This document shows positions 7,131-14,804 of a DNA stretch of 26,062 bases, piece after piece. Location of the stretch: the NCBI GenBank assembly GCA_905216195.1, contig CAJMSX010000052.1:1-26062 (forward strand), read 5' to 3'. The notes under the pieces were generated by a model. The model ran no database searches. It saw nothing but the letters and a program-made list of their open reading frames with translations, and had not been told where the DNA came from. A program made the position numbers and the translations under genes. How positions within the stretch are numbered: the first letter of the stretch is position 1; each line of letters opens with the position of its first letter. The stretch comes from an uncultured bacterium. Lineage in GTDB: Bacteria > Bacteroidota > Bacteroidia > Bacteroidales > Marinifilaceae.

Positions 7131-7613
7131 TTAAAGCTTTAATCTGAAAATATCGGACACCTGATTAAAACCGTGTTTCCGGAAGAAATGGTGTGCGGAG
7201 TGATTATTCACGCCGGATTCCAGATAACAGTCTTTTATTCCCCGTTCCCGGAAATGACCGAGGGCTTTCTGTAATAACTGCAAGCCGATGTGTTGTCCTC
7301 TCCTTTCGGGGGATACGCTTAAATCGAAGATCAGTCCGTAGGGTTGGGCGCCGTCGTTTGCAACGCCGAATAAAACGAACCCTGTAATTTTTTCTTTTTC
7401 TTCGTAGATCAGGAGAGAATTATCCGGATTGCCGGTCTGACGGTCCAAATAACGTAACCAGTGGTCTTTGTAATCCGGAGTGAGTTGCCCGGGGTCGGAA
7501 GCTACTCCCATTTGTAATTCTCCGTGGGAAATATAGTCTTTGTGATTTTCTACGATGAATGAAAAAAAATCGCATAAGCGAATCCGGTCGGCAGGCGTGT
7601 AATTTCTGATCAT
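7131..7613 (-). CDS. GNAT family N-acetyltransferase
   Basis: The protein of 160 residues is a GCN5-related acetyltransferase using acetyl-CoA. The CoA-binding motif A is visible as DLSVSPERRGQHIGLQLLQK, with the R-x-x-G-x-x-G pattern, and motif B as NHSAHHFFRKHGF near the C-terminus. Length is typical for a single-domain GNAT. The start at 7613 is ten bases beyond the stop of the 508-residue gene upstream on the same strand, so the two are likely one transcript. No acceptor substrate can be assigned. Acetylation of a small molecule, peptide or protein is possible. Confidence 0.85.
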   Translation of the reverse strand: MIRNYTPADRIRLCDFFSFIVENHKDYISHGELQMGVASDPGQLTPDYKDHWLRYLDRQTGNPDNSLLIYEEKEKITGFVLFGVANDGAQPYGLIFDLSVSPERRGQHIGLQLLQKALGHFRERGIKDCYLESGVNNHSAHHFFRKHGFNQVSDIFRLKL

Positions 7614-7623
7614 ATATAAGGGA

Positions 7624-9150
7624 TTAAAAGAGTTTGGAATTTTTCCGGAATTTTTTTCTGATCCAGTATTTTACGGTCATTTTTATCATAACGATAAGGC
7701 CCGTAGCGATGCCCACCGAAGTGACGATGACCAGAATCAAGGCGGTTTGTTCTCCGAAATATTTCGACCACCGGGAAAATACGGGTACTTCGTTGCCTTG
7801 TAAAAGCACACCGAAGAGAGAGGCGATAGAGATGAACAGTAGGATGTATTTGGTGTCGTTGGCTTGTTTGAGCTCCATGACATTGTTGGCATTGTTCAGC
7901 GACTTGTCCACTCTTTTGATGATTTCGTTGAGTTGTTTTTCATCTTCTTCAATTTTCAGGTTTCGGGCCGTTTCCTGATACATATGTTTATGAGACATGT
8001 AGCGGAGGTAACGTACGGAATCCAGTTGTAGGATAAAATTGGACAATTTTACGCTGAGCCGGGCATTTTGTTCGATCATGTCGTTGATGTTGACCGATAT
8101 CGCCTGACGGGAATTATAAATGTATTTGTTGAGCGCATAATTTATGGTATGTTTTTTCGCCAGTAAAATTTCCAGCAATACCAGATATTCCGGCCAGCTT
8201 ACGTGGTAACGGTCTCTTCTTCCCAGGTGCTCTGTCCAATCGGTAGGAGCTTCTTCTCCCCTTTTACCGTAAGTTCCGATGACGACCGACATGTTTTCGT
8301 TGGTGAGTACCAGATCGTCCGTATCGATAGCGATATTCTTTCCGCATATGTCGGGATAGGAGGAAGCCATCCGGTAGGGCCATTCTTCGGGATACAGGGT
8401 CATCAGTCCCACTAATTCCGCTTGGTGACATTCTTCGATGTGCTGAATGATGTCGTCTTCTTTCATCCGGTTGAAATCGACGTATCCCTGGTGGCCGATG
8501 TTTTCCCAGATGTCGATGAATATATAATGATGGTCGGCATACCGGAAGATGTTTTTATCGGGCCGGTCGAAAAAGCCGCGGTACCGTCTCTGTACTTCCT
8601 CGAATGTAAGAGGTGGGTTTTCTTCGGGGAGGGAGGAATAAGGAAGCGAGTTTTCGTCCAGGGGAAAACGGCTGATGCGGACCGTTTTGAGCGAACCGTC
8701 TATTTCCTGACGTTCCAGGGCTTTGTTGTATATCCAGTGTTCTACGTGCTGTACGATTCCCGCAACCGCTATGAGCTGATCGGTAGTGAAAGGAGCCGAA
8801 ATCCGGCAGAATTCCGTATCGTTTATTTTTCCGTGGGGAGGTACGACAATCCGGTAGGAGATTTCTACGGTGGAATCGAAAAATACAGCGGCCCATACGT
8901 GTACATGCCCCTGAAGAGTGACCTGATCCGGTTGATCGGTAACGATTCGGATATCGAATCCTTTCAATTCGTACCGGTTGATGATGGTGTCCTGGTGGAT
9001 AAATAGCTGATTATCTATGTTGCCTTCCCGTACCGGACAGATAAACTCATGTTGAGGAATTTTTATTCCCGCAGAAGTAAAAGTCTGAATCAGTATGATC
9101 GAAAAGTTTTCATAGACTAATCCGGCTTCGCATTGATAATGGTTCTTCAT
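7624..9150 (-). CDS. Unrecognised 508-residue protein with CorA-like topology
   Basis: I do not recognise this family. The first 330 or so residues look soluble, mixed alpha/beta, with no signal peptide and no motif that I can name. A long helical stretch of about 100 residues follows (roughly 330-430, including ARNLKIEEDEKQLNEIIKRV and NNANNVMELKQAND). Two hydrophobic segments then lie at about 435-451 and 470-490, separated by a short loop, and the tail is basic (RKKFRKNSKLF). A cytoplasmic domain, long helix, two C-terminal membrane helices and a basic tail is the plan of CorA-type channels, but the GMN signature at the end of TM1 is absent (the loop reads QGNEVP). The homology is inference only. 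It precedes the GNAT gene by ten bases in one apparent operon. Confidence 0.75.
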   Translation of the reverse strand: MKNHYQCEAGLVYENFSIILIQTFTSAGIKIPQHEFICPVREGNIDNQLFIHQDTIINRYELKGFDIRIVTDQPDQVTLQGHVHVWAAVFFDSTVEISYRIVVPPHGKINDTEFCRISAPFTTDQLIAVAGIVQHVEHWIYNKALERQEIDGSLKTVRISRFPLDENSLPYSSLPEENPPLTFEEVQRRYRGFFDRPDKNIFRYADHHYIFIDIWENIGHQGYVDFNRMKEDDIIQHIEECHQAELVGLMTLYPEEWPYRMASSYPDICGKNIAIDTDDLVLTNENMSVVIGTYGKRGEEAPTDWTEHLGRRDRYHVSWPEYLVLLEILLAKKHTINYALNKYIYNSRQAISVNINDMIEQNARLSVKLSNFILQLDSVRYLRYMSHKHMYQETARNLKIEEDEKQLNEIIKRVDKSLNNANNVMELKQANDTKYILLFISIASLFGVLLQGNEVPVFSRWSKYFGEQTALILVIVTSVGIATGLIVMIKMTVKYWIRKKFRKNSKLF

Positions 9151-9169
9151 ACAGAGGACGGTTTTTATG

Positions 9170-9177
9170 CAAATATA
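9170..9177 (-). promoter_or_regulatory. -7 box of the 508-residue protein gene
   Basis: The minus strand reads TATATTTG, an exact TAnnTTTG match about 20 bases before the ATG at 9150. The leader would be roughly 13 bases. The rest of the 9151-9429 gap shows no gene, only this promoter and the divergent one at 9367-9398. Confidence 0.55.
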
Positions 9178-9366
9178 GAGTTTTGTTCCGTATCGGGAAA
9201 AAATGCCGGAAGTATTTTAAGAGAAAAGGAGGGGTAGAGGAACCATCGGCTTGGCGGCAGAGGTGGCTGATGAGAGGGGAACGAACGGAGCTCTCAACCG
9301 GGCAGGTAAAAAGAGAAGGAATACTTTACACGAAGAAAAACTACCGTTTTTAGCTTTATGTCGGAG

Positions 9367-9398
9367 TTTTTAATTTTTATTTTAATTATATATCTTTG
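9367..9398 (+). promoter_or_regulatory. Promoter of the OPT-pepT operon
   Basis: TATCTTTG at 9391-9398 is an exact -7 box, with a T-rich -33 region (TTTT from 9367) at the right spacing. The leader to the ATG at 9430 is about 25 bases. Confidence 0.6.
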
Positions 9399-9429
9399 GA
9401 AGCGTGAAATACATTAAAACACGAGAATA

Positions 9430-11394
9430 ATGGAACAAGAAGAACAGAAACTGAATTCATTACCCGAAAATGCGTATCGGGAATTAAAGCCGGGAGAGGT
9501 ATATAAACCGTTGATGCCGGCAAACAGCAGACCTAAAGAGGTGACTGTGTATTCCGTAGTCTTCGGGATTATTATGGCTGTGATTTTTTCGGCTGCCGCC
9601 GCTTATCTGGGATTGAAGGTGGGACAGGTTTTCGAAGCCGCCATTCCGATTGCCATTATAGCGGTCGGTATAGGAAATCTGGCGAAAAAGAACAATATGC
9701 TGGGGCAGAATGTGATTATCCAATCCATCGGAGCCAGTTCGGGAGTCATTGTCGCCGGAGCTATCTTTACCTTGCCTGCTTTGTATATTTTGGGATTGGA
9801 AGCCGAGTTTTATCAGATTTTTCTGTCTTCTTTATTCGGCGGTTTACTGGGTATTCTGTTGCTGATCCCTTTCCGGAAATATTTTGTAAAGGATATGCAT
9901 GGAAAGTATCCGTTTCCTGAAGCGACGGCAACTACCGAAGTGCTGGTATCGGGCGAAAAGAAAGGAAATCAGGCTAAATTGCTGGCGGTAAGCGGGTTGA
10001 TCGGAGGATTGTACGACTTTTTTGTCAATACTTTCGGTTGGTGGACCGAAAACATTTCCACCCGGATTGTGGGTTGGGGAGAGATGCTGGCGGAAAAGAC
10101 GAAGCTGGTATTTAAAGTGAATACGGGAGCTGCCGTGTTGGGGTTGGGATATATTATCGGTTTGAAATATGCAGCCATTATATGTGCGGGTTCTTTTACC
10201 GTATGGTTTGTGTTGATTCCTTTTATCAGCTATTTCGGGGACGGACAAACGGTGGCCGTAGGAGAGGGCATCACCTCTTTACTCCGGGATATGAGTCCGG
10301 AGGAAATTTTTCAGCATTATGCCCGTCATATCGGTATAGGGGGTATTGCTATGGCGGGAATTATCGGTATCATCCGTTCGTCAAAAATTATTCGCCAGGC
10401 TTTGGGGCTGGCGGTTTCCGAATTAAAAGGGAAAAAAACGGGGGAAGAAAACGTGGAGCGCACCCAGCGGGATTTGTCGATGAAATTCATTATGACCGGA
10501 ATATTGGCTACGCTGGTTACTACCTTCGTATTTTTCCAGTTCGGGGTTTTGGGGAATTGGTTGCAAACGGTGGTCGCCATTGTCATCGTATTCATCATTT
10601 CTTTTTTATTTACGACGGTAGCCGCGAATGCAATCGCCATTGTGGGTACGAATCCGGTTTCCGGCATGACTCTGATGACGTTGATACTGGCGTCTCTGGT
10701 TTTGGTGAGTGCGGGTTTAAGCGGGACGAACGGAATGATGGCAGCGATGGTGATCGGAGGCGTAGTCTGTACGGCTTTGTCGATGGCGGGAGGATTTATT
10801 ACCGACCTGAAGATCGGTTATTGGCTGGGTACCACTCCGGCTAAACAGGAAGCCTGGAAATTTCTGGGAACGGCGGTTTCGGCGGCTACGGTAGCAGGAG
10901 TCATGATTATTCTGAACAAAACCTACGGATTTACCGGGGAAGGATCTTTGGTCGCTCCTCAGGCCAATGCTATGGCAGCGGTGATCAAGCCTTTGATGGA
11001 AGGCGGCGCGACTCCCTGGATGCTCTATTTCGCCGGTGCCGCTCTGGCATTGATTTTGACGATGATCGGCGTGCCTGCTTTGGCTTTTGCCCTGGGAATG
11101 TTTATTCCTCTGCACTTGAATACTCCTTTGCTGATCGGCGGGTTGATCAGTTGGTATGTATCTACCCGTACGAAAGACGAAGCCGTCAATAAAGTACGTC
11201 GGGACCGGGGAACGCTGATCGCTTCCGGGTTTATTGCCGGAGGGGCCCTGATGGGGGTAGTCAGTGCGCTTTTGAAATATATGGGAGCCGAATGGAAGAC
11301 TGAGTGGAGCGGAGCCGAATGGCTGTCGGTAGGAATGTACCTCGCGATTATCGTTTATTTTATCTGGGATTCGTTGAGAGCTAAAGAAGAGTAA
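9430..11394 (+). CDS. OPT family oligopeptide transporter
   Basis: This 654-residue integral membrane protein belongs to the oligopeptide transporter (OPT) superfamily, proton-coupled importers of small peptides. A short soluble N-terminus ends at SRPKEVTVYSVVFGIIMA, the usual entry to TM1. AYLGLKVGQVFEAAIPIAI, KYPFPEATATTEVL and GTNPVSGMTLMTLIL are family motifs in their usual order. About 14-16 hydrophobic segments are visible and the length matches the bacterial TIGR00733-type members. Some OPT members carry metal-chelate substrates instead of peptides. Here the following pepT gene favours peptides (inference). The 85-base gap to pepT holds a hairpin, so pepT may be expressed at a reduced level from the same promoter. 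Confidence 0.93.
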   Translation: MEQEEQKLNSLPENAYRELKPGEVYKPLMPANSRPKEVTVYSVVFGIIMAVIFSAAAAYLGLKVGQVFEAAIPIAIIAVGIGNLAKKNNMLGQNVIIQSIGASSGVIVAGAIFTLPALYILGLEAEFYQIFLSSLFGGLLGILLLIPFRKYFVKDMHGKYPFPEATATTEVLVSGEKKGNQAKLLAVSGLIGGLYDFFVNTFGWWTENISTRIVGWGEMLAEKTKLVFKVNTGAAVLGLGYIIGLKYAAIICAGSFTVWFVLIPFISYFGDGQTVAVGEGITSLLRDMSPEEIFQHYARHIGIGGIAMAGIIGIIRSSKIIRQALGLAVSELKGKKTGEENVERTQRDLSMKFIMTGILATLVTTFVFFQFGVLGNWLQTVVAIVIVFIISFLFTTVAANAIAIVGTNPVSGMTLMTLILASLVLVSAGLSGTNGMMAAMVIGGVVCTALSMAGGFITDLKIGYWLGTTPAKQEAWKFLGTAVSAATVAGVMIILNKTYGFTGEGSLVAPQANAMAAVIKPLMEGGATPWMLYFAGAALALILTMIGVPALAFALGMFIPLHLNTPLLIGGLISWYVSTRTKDEAVNKVRRDRGTLIASGFIAGGALMGVVSALLKYMGAEWKTEWSGAEWLSVGMYLAIIVYFIWDSLRAKEE

Positions 11395-11402
11395 AACCGC
11401 GG

Positions 11403-11437
11403 GCGGGAGACGACCGCTGTATCTCGGAGCCTCCCGC
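11403..11437 (+). other. Intercistronic hairpin between OPT and pepT
   Basis: GCGGGAG (11403-11409) pairs with CTCCCGC (11431-11437), and CCG (11414-11416) can pair with CGG (11425-11427) inside. No U-run follows, so it is more likely an RNA stability or partial attenuation element than a full terminator. Confidence 0.4.
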
Positions 11438-11479
11438 TGACGTAGAATGAAAAAATTAAGAATTATAAATAAAGAAAAA

Positions 11480-12697
11480 ATGGAACTGAAAGAACGATTT
11501 TTAAAATATGTCGGGTTCGATACGCAGAGTGATCCCGAAAGCGAAAAATTCCCCTCCACCGAAAAACAACTCGTATTATTGAAATACCTGGCGGAAGAAA
11601 TGAAAGCTCTCGGTTTGACAGAAGTGGAAATGGACCGGTACGGGTATGTAATGGGTACGATTCCCGCTACCCCCGGTTATGAAAACCGGCCGGTGATCGG
11701 GTTTATTTCTCATGTAGATACCAGTCCCGATATGAATGGTGCTGATATTCATCCGCAAATTATTCCGGATTATGACGGAAAGGATATCCGGCTAAACGGA
11801 AATCTGATGATGACGGTCAAGGATTTCCCGGAATTGACTTTTTTTAAAGGACATACTTTAATCACTACGGACGGGACTTCTTTGTTGGGTGCGGATGATA
11901 AAGCTGGTATTGCAGAGATTTTGACGGCAGCCGAATACCTGATGCAGCATCCGGAAGTAGCTCACGGAAAAATCCGCATCGGGTTTACTCCGGACGAAGA
12001 AGTGGGAAGAGGAGTGGACTTTTTCGATGTAAAGCGTTTCGGGGCTCTTTTCTCCTATACGATGGATGGGGGATTCGACGGGGTGTAACAATACCATAAC
12101 TTCAATGCGGCGGGGGTGAAAATTGCCATACAAGGACGCAATATTCATCCGGGATATGCCAAAGATAAGATGCTCAATGCCCTGCAGGTGGCAACCGAAA
12201 TCAACGGCATGCTCCCCGCCTGGGAACGTCCGGAACACACGGAAGGATACGAAGGTTTTTATCACCTGACGTCTATCGGCGGGGGGGTGGAAACGGCTTC
12301 GATGGAATATATCATCCGCGATCATTCCCGGGAGAAATTCGAGGCCCGGAAGCAGTTTATGACGGAGGTAGCCCAATTTGTCAACCGGAAATACGGGGAA
12401 GGGGTGGTTGATTTAACGATCAAAGATCAGTATTACAACATGCGGGAAATGGTAGAACCGCATCCGGAAGTCATTGAAAAAGCGATGGAAGCAATGAAAG
12501 AAGCGGGTGTAGAGCCGATTGTACGTCCTATTCGAGGCGGTACCGACGGAGCCAGATTATCCTATATGGGATTGCCCTGCCCGAATTTGTTTACGGGAGG
12601 CATGAATTTCCACGGAAAATACGAATACTGTTCGTTGAATACCATGGAGAAAGCTATGCAAACTATTTTAAATCTGGCGAATTTATGGGCCTGTTGA
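11480..12697 (+). pseudogene. pepT: Peptidase T (tripeptide aminopeptidase) interrupted by an in-frame TAA
   Basis: PepT is a cytoplasmic di-zinc M20B aminopeptidase that removes the N-terminal residue of tripeptides. The start at 11480 (MELKERFLKYVGFDTQ) fits the family; the frame opens earlier, at 11447. Metal and catalytic residues fall on E. coli numbering: H78, D80, D140, E173, E174 and D196. A TAA at 12086-12088 is codon 203, just after FDGV. The same frame then continues without other damage as QYHNFNAAG and on through IRGGTDGA and NFHGKYEY (the last metal histidine, H378) to 12697, for 405 codons in all. Aligned with family memory (GELEYENFN), the stop sits where leucine is common, so TTA to TAA by one base would explain it. 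The first part alone lacks the lid domain and the last ligand. A GTG at 12116 could restart the second part. Confidence 0.85.
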
Positions 12698-12729
12698 AAA
12701 AGTGAAAACATACCCGTTTTTTTGAATAC

Positions 12730-12772
12730 CAGGCTGTATGTTCCGAATATACAGCCTGTTTTCCGTTTTTTT
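12730..12772 (+). terminator. Strong intrinsic terminator after pepT
   Basis: CAGGCTGTAT (12730-12739) and ATACAGCCTG (12749-12758) form a perfect 10-base-pair stem with a nine-base loop, followed by TTTT, CCG and seven T. It lies 33 bases after the pepT stop and closes the OPT-pepT operon. Confidence 0.88.
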
Positions 12773-12829
12773 GGACCGGCAAGGGAAGAAGGGGGAACCC
12801 GAAAGGAGAGGATGCCGGTGAAAAAATAC

Positions 12830-13189
12830 TCAGGCGGTTTTTAAGAGGGAGGTTTTGCGGGAGCAGTAGCGGGCGCATTGTTGACTGATACCGTAGCCCA
12901 GTAAAGCTCCCAGAATGAAGTCTTCTTCGGGACTCAGGTGATTGAGGGGACGGGTAACGATGAGACGAACCGTTTCTATACATTCGGGCTGACCGAAAAA
13001 AAGGTTGATGTTCCGGTTGTCCAGTTCTTGCGCTAAAAAAGCGATTCCCAGTTTTTTCAGGCGTTGTACGGCGAATTCTGTATCTTTGTCGTTCAGCGTG
13101 CATAACGCCATAGCCCTTACTCCTTTCTGCAATTCGTAGATGTGATGCAGGAATATTTTGATCTCTCCGGAAGTCACGCAATTATCCAT
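12830..13189 (-). CDS. DUF2023 family protein linked to flavodoxin
   Basis: The protein of 119 residues resembles the DUF2023 family, known from Bacteroidota and Helicobacter and often next to flavodoxin. Recognisable parts are IKIFLHHIYELQKGVRAMAL near the N-terminus, VQRLKKLGIAFLAQEL in the middle, and NLFFGQPECIETVRLI followed by LSPEEDFILGALLGYGISQQ. Two to four cysteines sit near the C-terminus (QQCARYCSRK), which could be redox- or metal-active (inference). It follows fldA on the minus strand with a gap of 73 bases that holds a terminator-like hairpin. Function is unknown; proximity suggests a role with flavodoxin. The start at 13189 gives about ten residues before the conserved part, so a slightly later start is possible. 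Confidence 0.75.
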   Translation of the reverse strand: MDNCVTSGEIKIFLHHIYELQKGVRAMALCTLNDKDTEFAVQRLKKLGIAFLAQELDNRNINLFFGQPECIETVRLIVTRPLNHLSPEEDFILGALLGYGISQQCARYCSRKTSLLKTA

Positions 13190-13202
13190 AAATTCGTCGT
13201 TT

Positions 13203-13238
13203 AAAAATGCCGGACGTCCGATGGCAAAGACGCCCGGC
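13203..13238 (-). terminator. Terminator or attenuator between fldA and the DUF2023 gene
   Basis: On the minus strand GCCGGGCGTC (13238-13229) pairs with GACGTCCGGC (13218-13209) as a 10-base-pair stem with one G-U wobble and a ten-base loop, followed by ATTTTT (13208-13203). It ends only 13 bases before the ATG of the DUF2023 gene, so it would either terminate fldA or set the level of read-through. Confidence 0.75.
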
Positions 13239-13262
13239 GAACCAATTATTAATCAATAAAAC

Positions 13263-13772
13263 TTATAGTAAACACTCTTTTTTGAGTTTTTCGATCCATT
13301 GCCGGAGGCGTTCGTCCGTCCGGTCCGATTCGTTGACTTCGTCCAGGGCCAATCCGACAAACCGGTTATCGACTACGGCCCGGGAGTCGCTGAAGAGATA
13401 TCCTTCGGTGTCCCATGCCCCGCAGAAGCGACAGCCGCTGTTTTGCAGCTCTTCATAAATAATCCCCATGGCGTCGCAAAAGCTGGTGTCGTAAGAAGAG
13501 GAATCCCCGCATCCGAAAAGCAGTATGGTTTTTCCGGAAAGATTTTCTTGCTTGAGTTTATCCAGAAAAGTCACCCAATCATCCTGTAACTCTCCTATGC
13601 CCCAGGTGGATGTTCCCAGGATCAGAGCTTCGTAAGCCTGTACGGAATCGGGATTGGCAATCGATACGTCGTAGATATCCGCATCGGCTATATCCAGTAA
13701 AGTAGCTATTTGTTTTGCGATCGTCTCGGTGGTTCCTGTGGTAGAACCGTAGAAAATTCCTGTTTTTTTCAT
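13263..13772 (-). CDS. fldA: Flavodoxin, long-chain FldA type
   Basis: Flavodoxin is a cytoplasmic FMN protein that carries single electrons at low potential and replaces ferredoxin. The 169 residues show the phosphate-binding loop GSTTGTTETIA at 9-19, the loop with the isoalloxazine-stacking tryptophan STWGIGELQDDW, GCGDSSSYDTSFCDAMG around 88-104, and TEGYLFSDSRAV, which belongs to the long-chain insertion. Length and motifs agree with FldA. It is followed by DUF2023 on the same strand and lies just upstream of, but pointing away from, the nuo operon. Because that complex I lacks the NADH module, a role of this flavodoxin as its donor is an attractive but unproven idea. Confidence 0.95.
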   Translation of the reverse strand: MKKTGIFYGSTTGTTETIAKQIATLLDIADADIYDVSIANPDSVQAYEALILGTSTWGIGELQDDWVTFLDKLKQENLSGKTILLFGCGDSSSYDTSFCDAMGIIYEELQNSGCRFCGAWDTEGYLFSDSRAVVDNRFVGLALDEVNESDRTDERLRQWIEKLKKECLL

Positions 13773-13797
13773 GCGCTATGATTTAAAAATTATAGGC

Positions 13798-13805
13798 CAA
13801 AGGTA
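13798..13805 (-). promoter_or_regulatory. -7 box of fldA
   Basis: The minus strand reads TACCTTTG, an exact match to TAnnTTTG about 25 bases before the ATG at 13772. A TTTTTTGG stretch (13828-13821 on the minus strand) can serve as -33. Confidence 0.6.
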
Positions 13806-13953
13806 CTCAGCAGATGTACGCCAAAAAATCCCTGAATGTTGTGATTTTGCCGGACTTTGTCGTCATTTCCGGGGATAAGCGAAAACGGGAGGAAACCTGA
13901 GCGTTTCGGACAGGGAGGCGTCTGCCGTCCGGTAACATGTTTTTCCGAATTTA

Positions 13954-13984
13954 TTTTTTAATTAAGAAATTAGAATTATATTTG
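13954..13984 (+). promoter_or_regulatory. Promoter of the small secreted protein gene
   Basis: TATATTTG at 13977-13984 is an exact -7 box, with a T-rich -33 region at 13954-13959. The leader to the ATG at 14002 is about 10 bases. This divergent region is shared with fldA. Confidence 0.55.
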
Positions 13985-14001
13985 CGGTCTCATTCGTTTT
14001 T

Positions 14002-14370
14002 ATGAAACAGATATTTCAATATTGTTTGGTATTATTTCTATCGGCGCTCTTTTGGACCGCGGGTGAAAGGGTGGTGGAAAAAGACGCCTTTCCCCGGCAA
14101 GGGAAGGAGGGAGCCTCGGAATACAGCATAAAAGCGGATGTTTTTTATGATGCTTCCTATTATCTGTTCGACAATGATTGCGGGGAACTGGTAGTAGACC
14201 TCACGCATTTTACCTCTCAGAACAAATGTCTTTTCCGGAATCAGACCGGCGGGAAAAATCAAAACCGGGATCTCTATCGTTCGGATTTGACCAGCGTATA
14301 TATTCCTAATTCTTCTTCGCCCCGGGTGAATTCCTACTATGTATTCGGGTTGCATAAAATAATGGTCTAG
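14002..14370 (+). CDS. Small secreted protein of unknown function
   Basis: I do not recognise this protein of 122 residues. It starts with a signal peptide by eye: MKQIFQYCLVLFLSALFWTAG, with cleavage possible around residue 21. There is no lipobox cysteine after the hydrophobic core. The mature part of about 100 residues is polar, with a DCGELVVDLTHFTSQNKC segment whose two cysteines could form a disulfide. It ends with SYYVFGLHKIMV. It has its own promoter and its own terminator-like hairpin (14379-14402), so it is probably a separate unit and not part of the nuo operon. Codon use looks like its neighbours. A genuine gene is likely because of the signal peptide, promoter and terminator, but no function is suggested. 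Confidence 0.65.
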   Translation: MKQIFQYCLVLFLSALFWTAGERVVEKDAFPRQGKEGASEYSIKADVFYDASYYLFDNDCGELVVDLTHFTSQNKCLFRNQTGGKNQNRDLYRSDLTSVYIPNSSSPRVNSYYVFGLHKIMV

Positions 14371-14378
14371 GGAAAATG

Positions 14379-14402
14379 CCCGGCCGGAAAATGCCGGGTT
14401 TT
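14379..14402 (+). terminator. Terminator after the small secreted protein gene
   Basis: CCCGGC (14379-14384) pairs exactly with GCCGGG (14393-14398) around eight bases, followed by TTTT. The stem is short, so some read-through into nuoA is possible. No convincing TAnnTTTG box is seen between here and nuoA. Confidence 0.6.
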
Positions 14403-14453
14403 CAGCGGGGTGTTTCGTTGTAGTCGGTTTCCACAGATTAAAATCTATTGTAT

Positions 14454-14804
14454 ATGAATTTTACATTGTTGGTGGTCGTATTAATTACGGCAATAGCACT
14501 GGTAGCGGTAGCTCTGGGTGTAGCTCGTTTGATTTCTCCCCGTTCGTTCAACGGACAGAAGGGGGAAGCTTATGAATGTGGTATTCCTACCCGCGGCAAA
14601 TCGTGGATGCAATTCAAAGTAGGATACTATTTGTTTGCCATTTTGTTTTTAATGTTTGACGTAGAAACCGTATTCCTGTTTCCCTGGGCCGTGATCGTAA
14701 AGGAGACGGGAATAGACGGCTTATACTGTATTTTATTTTTTATGATCGTATTGATTCTGGGCTTAGCTTATGCCTGGAAGAAAGGAGCGTTGGAATGGAA
14801 GTAA
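14454..14804 (+). CDS. nuoA: Complex I subunit A
   Basis: NuoA is a small membrane subunit near the quinone cavity of respiratory complex I. The 116 residues hold three hydrophobic segments and the conserved loop GEAYECGIPTRGKSWMQFKV, with the family cysteine, followed by YYLFAILFLMFDVETVFLFPW. The ATG at 14454 is preferred over the TTG two codons earlier. The gene opens a ten-gene operon and its end overlaps nuoB by ten bases. A promoter directly in front is not clear, so transcription may start from a weak site in 14403-14450 or read through the upstream terminator. Confidence 0.95.
   Translation: MNFTLLVVVLITAIALVAVALGVARLISPRSFNGQKGEAYECGIPTRGKSWMQFKVGYYLFAILFLMFDVETVFLFPWAVIVKETGIDGLYCILFFMIVLILGLAYAWKKGALEWK

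Noticed and set aside
9181..9366. Possible small gene or RNA in the gap before the OPT gene
   Set aside because: I find no ORF with family features, no strong hairpin and no extra promoter; it looks like plain divergent spacer.
11351..11363. Operator-like 13-mer TCGTTTATTTTAT inside the OPT gene
   Set aside because: It lies in coding sequence, has no paired arm and is explained by codons for a hydrophobic helix.
10717..11559. 280-residue minus-strand frame opposite the OPT gene and pepT start
   Set aside because: It is antisense to two recognisable genes, crosses their junction and has no family-like motifs.
12086..12094. Programmed readthrough or recoding of the pepT stop
   Set aside because: TAA followed by CAA only partly resembles a known readthrough context from plant viruses, and UAA is the tightest stop in bacteria. 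No selenocysteine or pyrrolysine logic applies to TAA. A mutation or error is simpler.
12663..13181. 172-residue frame on the minus strand overlapping DUF2023 and the pepT terminator
   Set aside because: It runs through the strong terminator and the pepT end, is rich in Arg/Ser/Pro as shadow frames are, and competes with a recognisable DUF2023 frame.
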